Shown: positions 53,910 to 61,555 of the stretch, piece by piece
Layout: every line of letters begins with the position of its first letter
Numbering within the stretch: the first letter of the stretch is position 1
From: Chloroflexota bacterium
Lineage (GTDB): Bacteria > Chloroflexota > Anaerolineae > UBA1429
Assembly (NCBI GenBank): GCA_019873625.1
Contig: JAIOAW010000005.1
Location: 1-64,000 of the forward strand
Direction: 5' to 3'
DNA: 64,000 bases
The notes under the pieces: model-generated
Told to the model about the DNA's origin: nothing
Database searches by the model: none
Seen by the model: only the letters and a program-made list of their open reading frames with translations
Position numbers and translations under genes: made by a program

Positions 53910-54417
53910 AAAAACAAAAGCGCCGCGAGGGATTCCTCGCGGCGCGCGAACCCAAAAAAGTGCAGAACCCCAAGTGACCTGAGCCTTCTACCCGCACCTG
54001 ACTCGTTGATAATGGAGTTTCTCCTCCGCGGGCCTTGGGTACGATCCCTCATGCTTTACCACGAGGTTTCGCAAAGGACCTTTGGGCCTGGGCTTGCGCC
54101 CTCACCTTCCGGGTACCTCTCCGCACTCCCAGCATCACCTGGGTTTTGCGAACCCTTGCACCCTTCGTTCAGATGCCCCGGACCGCCCGTCTCGTTGTTA
54201 TGGAGTGTCTCCTCCGGTTTTGATCGGCTTGACTCCCTTTCCCCTGCGGGTTGCCCCACAAGGTAATCAGTTAATGGCTTCCCGATGCGGCTTGCACCGC
54301 ACCTTTAGACCACTTACGGCCCTTCAGGTTGCCCCTCCGGTACCGCTCGCCAGCCAACCAAGTTTTCAACGTGGCGCCCCGTTGAGTAGACCTCATCAAT
54401 CTCTCGGGGCTCTGCAC
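53910..54417 (-). ncRNA. Large stand-alone structured RNA (~508 nt), class unassigned
   Basis: A near-consensus promoter lies immediately upstream and a strong terminator ends it. The first 15 transcribed bases (GTGCAGAGCCCCGAG) pair with the bases just before the terminator (CTTGGGGTTCTGCAC), closing the whole molecule. Inside are many hairpins, including two capped by GCAA (GTGGG/CCCGC and GGGC/GCCC), GGTGCGG/CCGCATC, CCTCGTG/CATGAGG and GGGTT/AACCC. A motif GGAG-GAGAMA-CTCC followed by ATWAYAACGAG occurs twice. It lacks the conserved cores of RNase P and the tRNA-like end of tmRNA, and a domain V of group II introns was not seen. No frame on either strand looks like a gene. Confidence 0.8.
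53920..53945 (-). terminator. Terminator of the large structured RNA
   Basis: GCGCCGCGAGG and CCTCGCGGCGC form a perfect 11-bp stem with a four-base loop; on the minus strand CTTTTGTTTTT follows. Confidence 0.9.
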
Positions 54418-54421
54418 AATC

Positions 54422-54450
54422 ACTATAGCATACTTTCGCCAATTTGTCAA
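54422..54450 (-). promoter_or_regulatory. Promoter of the large structured RNA
   Basis: On the minus strand a perfect TTGACA and TATAGT are 17 bases apart. Transcription should begin at or within a base or two of the closing helix of the RNA. Confidence 0.9.
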
Positions 54451-54522
54451 GGGGTTTAGGGGCGAATTTTCGCGATTTTCAAAAATTCATTTCGAGATGG
54501 GCGCAAGGCCCTTGCCAAGCCT

Positions 54523-55224
54523 TTAGGGCTTCCAAATCTCCCAGACCCTGCCCACCAACGCCGGGCCGGGTTTGAGGGTCATTTGCCCAGGCTGCCAGCC
54601 CGAAGGCGTGACCTCCCCCGTGGCGCGGACGTGCTGGAAGGCCTTGACCTGGCGAATCAACTCCTCGGGATTGCGGCCCACTTCGGGCGTGAGCACTTCC
54701 ATCGCGCGGATGACGAAATCGGGGTCAATGATAAAGCGCCCACGGATATCCACGCCGGCCGCTTCATCATACACGCCATAGATGGCGCCGATCTTCCCGC
54801 CGGCATCCGAGAGCATCGGGAAGGGCACCCCGCCTTCCACCATCTTGGAGAGTTCGTACTCCTGCCACATCTTGTGTACAAAGCGGCTATCGGTGCTCAT
54901 AGCCAACACTTCTACATCCAGGGCCTTCAGTTCCGGGTAACGGGCGGCGACCGCCGCCAATTCTGTGGGTCAAACGAAGGTGAAATCTCCTGGGTAGAAG
55001 CACAGGACGATCCATTTACCCTTGTAATCCGACAGTTTGACGGTGCGGAACCCCACGCCGTTGATGAAGGCATTCGCCTCGAAATCAATGGCCTCTTGGC
55101 CGACGCGTGCAATCATCCTCTTTTCCTCCATCGCTTCTCGGCCGGCGGCTGCGGCGGCCTGTTGGGGCAAGGGCACGATCGGCCCTTGCGCGGGTTTGAC
55201 ACATCCATCGGTAAGTTCCGGCAT
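54523..55224 (-). CDS. Selenocysteine-containing peroxiredoxin (AhpC/Prx1-Prx6-like), TGA read as Sec
   Basis: The frame gives a 233-residue peroxiredoxin if the TGA at 54972-54970 (codon 85) is read through. Before it is [15 protein letters not shown] and after it [22 protein letters not shown], so TGA sits exactly at the peroxidatic Cys of the FTFVCPTE motif. A GGUC-loop hairpin starts 11 bases later, as in bacterial SECIS elements. The second half ([47 protein letters not shown]) is intact. The C-terminal resolving position reads [10 protein letters not shown] with Thr, suggesting a one-Sec mechanism. AAGGAGG precedes ATG 55224. An inactivated gene is the alternative. Confidence 0.88.
54943..54969 (-). 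promoter_or_regulatory. Candidate bacterial SECIS element
   Basis: Immediately after the in-frame TGA come 11 bases and then GGCGGC-GGTC-GCCGCC, a perfect 6-bp stem with a GGUC loop. The E. coli fdhF SECIS also has an 11-base spacing and a GGUC apical loop for SelB binding. The bulged U of the fdhF stem is not present here. Confidence 0.75.
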
Positions 55225-55314
55225 ATTGCCCTCCTTTCGTAGGCCTTATATGCGTTCCAAAACCCTTGCGCCCATCGCGAATTGCCCCATCGCACCTTTA
55301 CGGGGGTGGGAGGG

Positions 55315-56781
55315 TCAATCCCAATCCACCATAAAGACGCGGTTGCCCCCTTGCTCTTTGGCCAAGTACATCCCTTGATCGGCCAAATCCACCAACGTCG
55401 CGGCGTTCACGCCCGATTTGGGCGTGAACACGGCCACGCCGCCGCTCACCGTGATGTGAAACTCTAGGCCCATCACGCGGATGGGCGTCTCGCGCAACTG
55501 CTGGCACAGGCGGTTCGCCAAGATCATCGCCTCGTTCTTGCCCGTCTCTGGCGCAAGGATGGCGAACTCGTCTCCGCCGTAGCGCGCCACGCTATCGGCC
55601 CGGCGCACGTTGTAGGTGAGCACCTTGGCCACCTCGCGCAGGACGGCATCGCCCACCTGGTGGCCATAGGTGTCGTTGATGTATTTTAGGCCAGAAGCGC
55701 GATCCATATCCAGCATAATAATCGCCAGGCTGTAGCCGTGCCGCTCGGAGCGGCTGATCTCGGCTTCCAGGAGTTCGAAAAAGTGGCTATGGTTATACAG
55801 CCCCGTGAGGCTATCGCGCGTGGCCAGTTCGCACATCCGCGCAAAGAGAAAGGCATTCTCCAGGGCGATGCTCCCTTGCGTGGCCAATACCCGCAAGATG
55901 GCGAGGGCGTCTTCATCGCACGGCGCCTCGCGGTGGCTCCCCAGGACCATCACACCCAACGTGCTCTCGCGTGTGGTGAGCGTGACGGCCTCCATATGGC
56001 GCCAATGGCCCTCGTCCTCCTCGGGGGCATCATCCGAGGTGACGTGCACATCCACATCCTTTACCGGGATGGGGAAGCGCCCCGGAAAGCGGGTGATCAG
56101 GGCCTCCAAAAGGGTCTGCTGGGCCTCGTGGGTAAGTGGGCGTGTGCTCCCCAAAAGGGCGAACGGCTTTTGCGGGATGGAAGGCGGCGCCACGAGCACG
56201 CCGGCCGCATCGCAGGCCATAGCGCTGATGGCGAGCGCTATCATCACCTCGGCGATTTCCTGCGCTTGCAGACCGCCCGCTAGGGCGCGGCCCATCTGCT
56301 GGATAATGTGCAATTGGTGCGCGCGCTGGCGCTGCAATTCGGCATTGGCGCGTTGGAGTTCGGCGATCAACTGCTCGTTGCGCAGGCCCACCCGCCGCCG
56401 ATCGAGCGCGCGTTGGATGATCACCGGAATCAGTTGGATGTTGAGGGCATCTTTTTGGATATAGTCATACGCGCCCAGGTTCAACGCCTCCACGGCCGAT
56501 TTGAAATCGGCATAGCCCGTCAGGATGATGATGACCATCCGTGGGTCGCGCTCGCGCGCTCGGCGGAGGATTTCCATCCCGTCTATATCGGGGAGGCGCA
56601 GGTCTACGATGGCGAGCGCCGGCAGTTCGCTCTGCTCCAACAGGTTCAACGCCTCGCGCCCAGTGGAGGCCGTGAGGACGTCATACCCCTCGCGCTCGCA
56701 AAGGCGCGCCAGGAGTTGGCGGATGTTCTCCTCATCATCCACGATGAGGATCTTTTCGAGGGTTTCAGGCTCGTTCGACAA
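55315..56781 (-). CDS. Response regulator with GAF-like and GGDEF domains (diguanylate cyclase)
   Basis: This 488-residue protein has a receiver domain (residues 1-125; phospho-acceptor Asp in AIVDLRLPDIDG, Lys in DYIQKDALN), a coiled coil (about 145-170), a GAF-like sensor segment (about 175-320), and a GGDEF domain with RYGGDEFAIL near residue 405. It should make cyclic di-GMP when phosphorylated. The start is TTG 56781, overlapping the end of rpiA by 17 bases. No partner kinase is adjacent. Confidence 0.88.
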   Translation of the reverse strand: MSNEPETLEKILIVDDEENIRQLLARLCEREGYDVLTASTGREALNLLEQSELPALAIVDLRLPDIDGMEILRRARERDPRMVIIILTGYADFKSAVEALNLGAYDYIQKDALNIQLIPVIIQRALDRRRVGLRNEQLIAELQRANAELQRQRAHQLHIIQQMGRALAGGLQAQEIAEVMIALAISAMACDAAGVLVAPPSIPQKPFALLGSTRPLTHEAQQTLLEALITRFPGRFPIPVKDVDVHVTSDDAPEEDEGHWRHMEAVTLTTRESTLGVMVLGSHREAPCDEDALAILRVLATQGSIALENAFLFARMCELATRDSLTGLYNHSHFFELLEAEISRSERHGYSLAIIMLDMDRASGLKYINDTYGHQVGDAVLREVAKVLTYNVRRADSVARYGGDEFAILAPETGKNEAMILANRLCQQLRETPIRVMGLEFHITVSGGVAVFTPKSGVNAATLVDLADQGMYLAKEQGGNRVFMVDWD

Positions 56782-57451
56782 CGCGCACCCCCTCTGCGGA
56801 GGCGATCACGGCGCGATGCACCATCCCCAAGAACAGGCCATTTTCGACGACGCCGGGAATGTTGTTCAAGGTGTTGTGCAGGGCGGCGGGGTCCTCGATG
56901 CCCCCTTGGTAAAGGCAATCTACGATGAGGTGCCCTTCGTCGGTGAGGTAGGGCTGGCCGTTCCGGCGGCGCAGGGTGGGTATGGCCCCCGTGCGCTCGA
57001 GGGCGCGCAGGGTGTTCTGCCAGCCAAAACGCACCACTTCCACCGGCACGGGGCTGCGGGTCCCCAAGCGTGGCACCCATTTGGACCCATCCGCCACGAT
57101 GATCTCCAAGCGCGTGGCAAAGGCCACGATCTTTTCGCGCAAGAGGAACCCGCCGAGGCCCTTGATGACGTTCAGATGGGGGTCAATCTCATCGGCCCCG
57201 TCAAGGGTGATATCCACCACGGGGTGCTCCTCGAGAGTGGTGAGGGGGATGCCTTCTCGCTCGGCAAGGGCGGCCGTCTCGTTGGAGGTGGGGATGGCCA
57301 GGATACCCCGCAGCGACCCTTCGCGCAGGCGCCTGGCGAGGCATAAGGTGACATAACGTGCCGTCGAACCGCTCCCCAGGCCGACGATTTGCCCATCCCG
57401 CACGAATTGGGCGGCATACTCGCCCGCTTGGCGCTTGAGATCCTCGGTCAT
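56765..57451 (-). CDS. rpiA: Ribose-5-phosphate isomerase A
   Basis: This 228-residue enzyme interconverts ribose-5-P and ribulose-5-P. The substrate loop VGLGSGSTARYV (about residue 20), the catalytic segment DITLDGADEIDPHLN, KGLGGFLLREKIVA with the catalytic Lys, and the GNGL-like region near the end (VVENGLFLGM) are all present. GAGAGGG precedes the ATG. The next gene starts inside its 3' end. Confidence 0.95.
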   Translation of the reverse strand: MTEDLKRQAGEYAAQFVRDGQIVGLGSGSTARYVTLCLARRLREGSLRGILAIPTSNETAALAEREGIPLTTLEEHPVVDITLDGADEIDPHLNVIKGLGGFLLREKIVAFATRLEIIVADGSKWVPRLGTRSPVPVEVVRFGWQNTLRALERTGAIPTLRRRNGQPYLTDEGHLIVDCLYQGGIEDPAALHNTLNNIPGVVENGLFLGMVHRAVIASAEGVRVVERA

Positions 57452-57547
57452 CCTATGCCCTCTCGCGGTGGAATGCTCCTACAAGGGCATTATAGTCCAT
57501 ACGGTACCCCTGTAAACCGTGGGACCCAACCAAAGCCAAGGGGCGGT

Positions 57548-58528
57548 TTAGGCCCGTGCCGCGTCTATGAGGGCGTGGATATTCTCCAGGGGCGTGCCGA
57601 TGGGCAGGTCGCAGGCCGTGCTCACGATATAGTTGGGGTAGGGGGCCATGGCCTCGACGAGTTCGCGGGTGAAGCGGTATACCTGGTTGGGCGTCATCTG
57701 GTTCATCACCACCACGGTATCCACATTCCCGATGAGCACCACATCTTCGGGCACGCGGCGAATGACCTGCGGAAAATCCACGCAGGAATCCAGGCTCAGG
57801 CCGTGGGCGCCCGTTTCGGCCATCGCCTCGATCAACGTGCTCGTGCGGCCGCACACGTGCAAGATGGGGATGGTGTTCAGCGTGCCGAATATCTCGGCGA
57901 TGTACTGCCCAGAAAACTCGCGGAACTGCCGGGGCGAAAGGAAACTGGCCGTTGGCTCGAGTACGGCAATCATATCGGCGCCCGCTTGTTCGAGGGCGCG
58001 GGCATAGCGGGCGATGATCCCCGAGGCAAAACGCAACACGGCGTGAAGAAGCGCAGGATCGGTCATCGTGGCCATAGCGGCCTCCGTGGCGCCCATCAGC
58101 AAGCCGGCCAGAGAGAATGGCCCGATGACGTACCCCCCTTTGAGGGTGTTCAGGTCGCGCGCCATAAGGCGCATCGTCTCCACAAAGGCGGCCACGCGCG
58201 CGTCGGTCAGGATATCCACATTGGCATAGCGAGAAAGGTCCTCGATGCTCCGCACGGGGTGTTCTTCCACGGAGGGCGATTCATCCAAGGGGAAGCGCAC
58301 CGCCAGCCCCAAGGCGGCGGCCTCTACGGAGAGGTCCATCAGGAAAAAGATGCCATCCGGATGAAAATAGTGGTGGAGGGCTTGGATCGTCTGAAAGTGG
58401 GTGCCCCAGTTAAAGATGTTGCGCCGCAGGGTGCTCCCGTTGAGTTGCATCCCCGGGAACCCCATCAGCGGGATGACCATACGCCGACCGAACCCGTGGA
58501 CGATTTCGATGAGGCGCTGCTTGGCCAT
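57548..58528 (-). CDS. UroD-family protein of the MtaA/CmuA methyltransferase type
   Basis: This 326-residue TIM barrel resembles uroporphyrinogen decarboxylase but carries the zinc-ligand pattern of MtaA/CmuA cobalamin methyltransferases: HVCG (ILHVCGRTS, about residue 222) and a late Cys in TACDLPIGTPLENI. The C-terminal block, VLIGNVDTVVVMNQMTP, is also typical. It is therefore more likely a methyl-transfer enzyme than HemE. ATG 58528 follows CAGGAG by 11 bases. No corrinoid protein gene is nearby. Confidence 0.82.
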   Translation of the reverse strand: MAKQRLIEIVHGFGRRMVIPLMGFPGMQLNGSTLRRNIFNWGTHFQTIQALHHYFHPDGIFFLMDLSVEAAALGLAVRFPLDESPSVEEHPVRSIEDLSRYANVDILTDARVAAFVETMRLMARDLNTLKGGYVIGPFSLAGLLMGATEAAMATMTDPALLHAVLRFASGIIARYARALEQAGADMIAVLEPTASFLSPRQFREFSGQYIAEIFGTLNTIPILHVCGRTSTLIEAMAETGAHGLSLDSCVDFPQVIRRVPEDVVLIGNVDTVVVMNQMTPNQVYRFTRELVEAMAPYPNYIVSTACDLPIGTPLENIHALIDAARA

Positions 58529-58557
58529 ATGCGATGAAACTCCTGTGAAGGGATTGC

Positions 58558-59265
58558 CTATAAAGACCGGGCCGGCCACCGGATCGGTATCTCGTGCGCA
58601 AGGGTGATTTCCCACAGGGAGACGGCGCAACGAAAGGCCCTCACGGCCACCCCCTGCGCGGCTACCTCGGCCAGCCGCTGGGCAAAGGCGGGGTCGGCCT
58701 CGGCGTTGGGCGAAAAGGATTCTGCATCGCCCCTTTGCACGATAAAGACGACCGCGGCTTCATCTCCTTGGGCGGCGGCTTGGGCTAAGGCCTCGAGATG
58801 GCGCCGCCCCCGCGCGGTGGGAGCATCTGGGAACAGGGCTACGCGGTCGCGCGCCAGCGTGACGGATTTGACCTCCACCCAGGCGGAACGATCGCCCCGC
58901 GCAAGGCGAAAATCGAGCCGGCTGGCGCCCCGACGGGCCTCCGGCACGAGGCGCGCCTCGCCGCCCACCCACCAGGTGGGGGCCAGGGCCTCGGCAAAAA
59001 GGCGGTTGGGCACGCGCGCGTCAATCGAGACGAGTGCGCCCTCACATTCCACAAGCACGAGGTCATAGGCCGTCTTGCGAGGGGAACCTGGGCGACTCGA
59101 GGCCCCATCGGCAAGCCAAACGCGCCGCCCGGGGGTGAGCAGTTCACGCAAGCGCCCCGAGTTGGCCACGTGAGCGCTCGCCATCTGCCCCGAAACCTCC
59201 ACGGCGGCGCGGAAGCGATTCTCCCTTTGAATCAAACGCCCTTCGATGAGATTGGGAAAGCGCAT
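58558..59265 (-). CDS. sfsA: SfsA family nuclease/sugar fermentation stimulation protein
   Basis: This 235-residue protein has the SfsA pattern: LIEGRLIQRENRFRAAVEVSG with the OB-like N-terminus, HVANSGRLRELL, then RLDFRLARGDRSAWVEVKSVTLA (nuclease-fold active-site D-E-K) and FPDAPTARGRRHLEAL. SfsA was named for an effect on maltose metabolism; its fold suggests nucleic-acid cleavage. It lies 29 bases upstream of the UroD-family gene. AGGGAGG precedes the ATG. Confidence 0.93.
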   Translation of the reverse strand: MRFPNLIEGRLIQRENRFRAAVEVSGQMASAHVANSGRLRELLTPGRRVWLADGASSRPGSPRKTAYDLVLVECEGALVSIDARVPNRLFAEALAPTWWVGGEARLVPEARRGASRLDFRLARGDRSAWVEVKSVTLARDRVALFPDAPTARGRRHLEALAQAAAQGDEAAVVFIVQRGDAESFSPNAEADPAFAQRLAEVAAQGVAVRAFRCAVSLWEITLAHEIPIRWPARSL

Positions 59266-59341
59266 ACCCTCCCTAGCGCCGCGCCAGAGCGCGCGCCGAA
59301 TGATACGGACGGCTTACGACAGGGCGCAAAAGGCTCTTTTC

Positions 59342-59788
59342 TTAGGCAGCACGCCGCGTGCTCGCGCTGACCGTTTCCTCGATGGCGCTCTTGAGTTTCT
59401 GCAGGCCCTCGGTGAAGGCCAGGTTCACCTGCTTATCGAGGCGGAAGCGTTCCAAGATGCTCCCCGGCGCCACATAGTCGGCCATATACATCACGCGGGT
59501 GCCATCGCGCAGTTCTTGGAGGAGCCAAGTCGCCTCCATTTTCATCCCCTGCGTGCCCTGGAGGGTGATCTTGCGCCCCTCTTCGGCGATCTGCTGGACG
59601 CAATCCGCCGAGACCTTGCGCCCGCCCAAGTCAAACTCCGGGCGGAAGCGAATACGCCGTTCGCCCTCTTCCAAGACCTCCACCTGCGACACAGGCCAAT
59701 ACTTGGGCAGGTTTTGGCAGTTCCACAGGAACTCGAACACCTGCCTAGGCCGCGCCTTGATATCCACCGTTCCGCTGACCTTGCTCAT
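59342..59788 (-). CDS. SRPBCC (START-like) ligand-binding protein
   Basis: This 148-residue protein has the polyketide-cyclase/CoxG-type helix-grip fold: VSGTVDIKARPRQVFEFLWNCQNLPKYWP, then VEVLEEGERRIRF and ATWLLQELRDGTRVMYMADYV. The family binds hydrophobic ligands; no ligand can be named. GGAGGGAGG lies upstream of the ATG. It ends 76 bases before sfsA on the same strand. Confidence 0.87.
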   Translation of the reverse strand: MSKVSGTVDIKARPRQVFEFLWNCQNLPKYWPVSQVEVLEEGERRIRFRPEFDLGGRKVSADCVQQIAEEGRKITLQGTQGMKMEATWLLQELRDGTRVMYMADYVAPGSILERFRLDKQVNLAFTEGLQKLKSAIEETVSASTRRAA

Positions 59789-60103
59789 CGTTCCTCCCTC
59801 CTATGCAGGCTCTGCCACGTGCGCACGGATACCCTTGAGGCGGCAACGGGGCGCCTTTGCGAACCGCGCCCGGTCGGCTAGGATGAAAGGAGCGATGAAA
59901 ACCCAGGCGGCTCGCCACGGCGATGCCCGAGCCTTCACTTTTATTATACCATAGAATGTTCAGCGTGCACGTTCCGTATGCAAGGCCTTCACGCGCGTTG
60001 GACAAAATGGCGAAACGGCCTACAATACGCTTCGACCTCGAACGATTTGCGCTTTGGCCGAGCAAGGCGCCAGCGCGAACCCTCTCGATGCAGATGGAGC
60101 CTG
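59789..60103. other. Divergent intergenic region
   Basis: This 315-base gap between the SRPBCC and MFS genes holds the MFS promoter (59999-60026) and, on the minus strand, a TATAAT at 59948-59943 with no clear -35 box that could serve the SRPBCC gene. Nothing else was recognised. Confidence 0.6.
59999..60026 (+). promoter_or_regulatory. Promoter of the MFS transporter gene
   Basis: TGGACA and TACAAT are 16 bases apart. The leader is about 70 bases. Confidence 0.65.
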
Positions 60104-61393
60104 ATGACGGAGATCAACCAAACCAACGCACCCCAGAACCGCCGTGGACTCTTGGGATGGTCTCAACATCCCAGCATCCTCCTCGCGGTGATGACGCAGA
60201 CCTTTATCAATATGCTCGGCGTGGGCATTGTGGGGCCGGTGTTGCCGCTATACGCCGCCTCTTTTGGGGTGAGCACCGCTATGGTGGGGTTGCTCAACTC
60301 GGCGTTCGGCATCGCCCGCATCCCCGTGAACGTGCCCGCCGGGAGCCTGGCCGACCGTTTGGGCCGCAAGCCCCTCCTCGTGGGGGGGTTCCTCATCACG
60401 GCGGTCGCGGCCCTTTTGACGGGCCTTTCGAACAGTTTCGGGCAGATCGTCTTCTTTCGCCTTCTGCAAGGGATCGGCTCGGCCCTCCAAATGACGGGCG
60501 CGATGATCGTGATGGCGGATATCAGCACACCGCAAGATCGTGGGCGCACGATGAGTTTCTACCAGGGCGCCCTCCTCTTAGGCACCAGCACCGGTCCGAT
60601 CATCGGCGGGTTCCTGGGGGAGCATTTGGGCTATCGCGTGCCCTTTTTCGCCTACGCCTTTTTGGCCTTTTGCGCCGCGACGTGGGCCTTTTTCGTCGTG
60701 CCGGAGACGCAAAGAATCGGCGGCGAGCCGAAGGTCGTTCGCGGGGGGCAAGGGCGGCCGGCGAGGGGCATTTCTTGGCAAGATGTGGGGAGGCTGCTCC
60801 TCACGCCGAGTTTTCTCCTGGTCAGTTTCGTGACCTTGGCGACCTTTTTCACGCGCACGGGCAGCCAAAATACCGTTTTGCCGCTCTTGGGCAAGGAGCG
60901 CTTTGGGCTAGGGCCGGCAAAGGTGGGCTATGCCTTTACGGCCATCGCGGTGATGAACTTTTTGACCATCAATTTTTCGGGCGTCCTGTGCGATCGTTAC
61001 GGCCGTAAGATGGCCATCGTGCCGGGGAGCCTGGTCTGTGCCATCGCGCTCCTCACCTATACCTTCGGGCACACGTACTGGCACTTTTTATTGAGCAGCA
61101 TCCTCCTTGGGTTTGGGACGGGCATCAGCGGGCCGGCGCCCGCGGCCTATGTGTCGGACCTCAGCCTGCCCGGCGGGCGTGGGCTGACGATGGGCGTTTA
61201 CCGGACGGTGAGCGACCTCGGCATCACGGTAGGGCCGGTGCTCCTGGGGTGGGTGAGCGACCAGTTCTCCTATTCCGCCGCGCTCTGGGTCAATAGTGCC
61301 CTCTTTGTAGCCGCCGGCTTGGCCTTTGCCCTGTGGGCGCAAGAGACGGCGCCCCGGCGCAAACCGGCCGTCAGCCCTTCGCCGGGGGAGTAG
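60104..61393 (+). CDS. Major facilitator superfamily transporter
   Basis: This 429-residue membrane protein has twelve hydrophobic helices and the MFS loop 2-3 motif GSLADRLGRKPLLVGG (motif A, about residue 80), repeated in weaker form in the second half as GVLCDRYGRKMAIVPG. RLLQGIGSALQMTGAMIVMADIS resembles motif B, typical of proton-coupled drug or metabolite exporters. ATG 60104 follows GGAG. The substrate is unknown. Confidence 0.92.
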   Translation: MTEINQTNAPQNRRGLLGWSQHPSILLAVMTQTFINMLGVGIVGPVLPLYAASFGVSTAMVGLLNSAFGIARIPVNVPAGSLADRLGRKPLLVGGFLITAVAALLTGLSNSFGQIVFFRLLQGIGSALQMTGAMIVMADISTPQDRGRTMSFYQGALLLGTSTGPIIGGFLGEHLGYRVPFFAYAFLAFCAATWAFFVVPETQRIGGEPKVVRGGQGRPARGISWQDVGRLLLTPSFLLVSFVTLATFFTRTGSQNTVLPLLGKERFGLGPAKVGYAFTAIAVMNFLTINFSGVLCDRYGRKMAIVPGSLVCAIALLTYTFGHTYWHFLLSSILLGFGTGISGPAPAAYVSDLSLPGGRGLTMGVYRTVSDLGITVGPVLLGWVSDQFSYSAALWVNSALFVAAGLAFALWAQETAPRRKPAVSPSPGE

Positions 61394-61404
61394 GGGCGCG
61401 GCCT

Positions 61405-61548
61405 TTGGTTCGCTAGGCGCCTCGCGCTTGCGGGAGCGCCGCTTCTGCACTCCACATATTTAACCCTCTCCCACTTTGGACGGGAGAGGGGGAGCGTGAG
61501 GCCCCTTCCTCGCGTGTGGGCCAGGAGGCCCGCGCCCCATATTGTGTG
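61405..61548. repeat. Intergenic repeat-family modules
   Basis: The gap after the MFS gene contains a GGCGCCTCGCGCTTGCGGGAGCGCC palindrome-like stretch, an AACCCTCTCCC/CGGGAGAGGG hairpin, and CCAGGAGGCCCGCGCCCC. These are the same building blocks as the repeats near 7-262 and 6183-6424, here degraded and reordered. Confidence 0.55.
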
Positions 61549-61555
61549 GGCTTTA

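Noticed and set aside
53910-54417. RNase P RNA (rnpB), suggested by size, closing helix and a stretch reading AGGGTGCAAGGGTTCGC
   Set aside because: The universally conserved blocks GAAAGUCCGG, ACAGAAA and AGAUGAAU are absent and the order of helices does not fit type A or B. A covariance search is still advisable.
53910-54417. Group II intron or tmRNA
   Set aside because: A domain V hairpin with its AGC triad was not seen, no reverse transcriptase is nearby and no interrupted gene is apparent. There is no tRNA-like end with a TTCGAATC arm or encoded CCA.
54006-54459. Open frames of 62-125 codons on the plus strand over the RNA gene
   Set aside because: They overlap one another in different frames, have no ribosome sites, and their sequence is explained by the structured RNA on the other strand.
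54960-54972. Genetic code change (TGA as Trp or Cys everywhere)
   Set aside because: TGA is used as a normal stop by many genes here, such as trpC, trpF and trpB, and only this one falls on a catalytic Cys with a SECIS-like hairpin.
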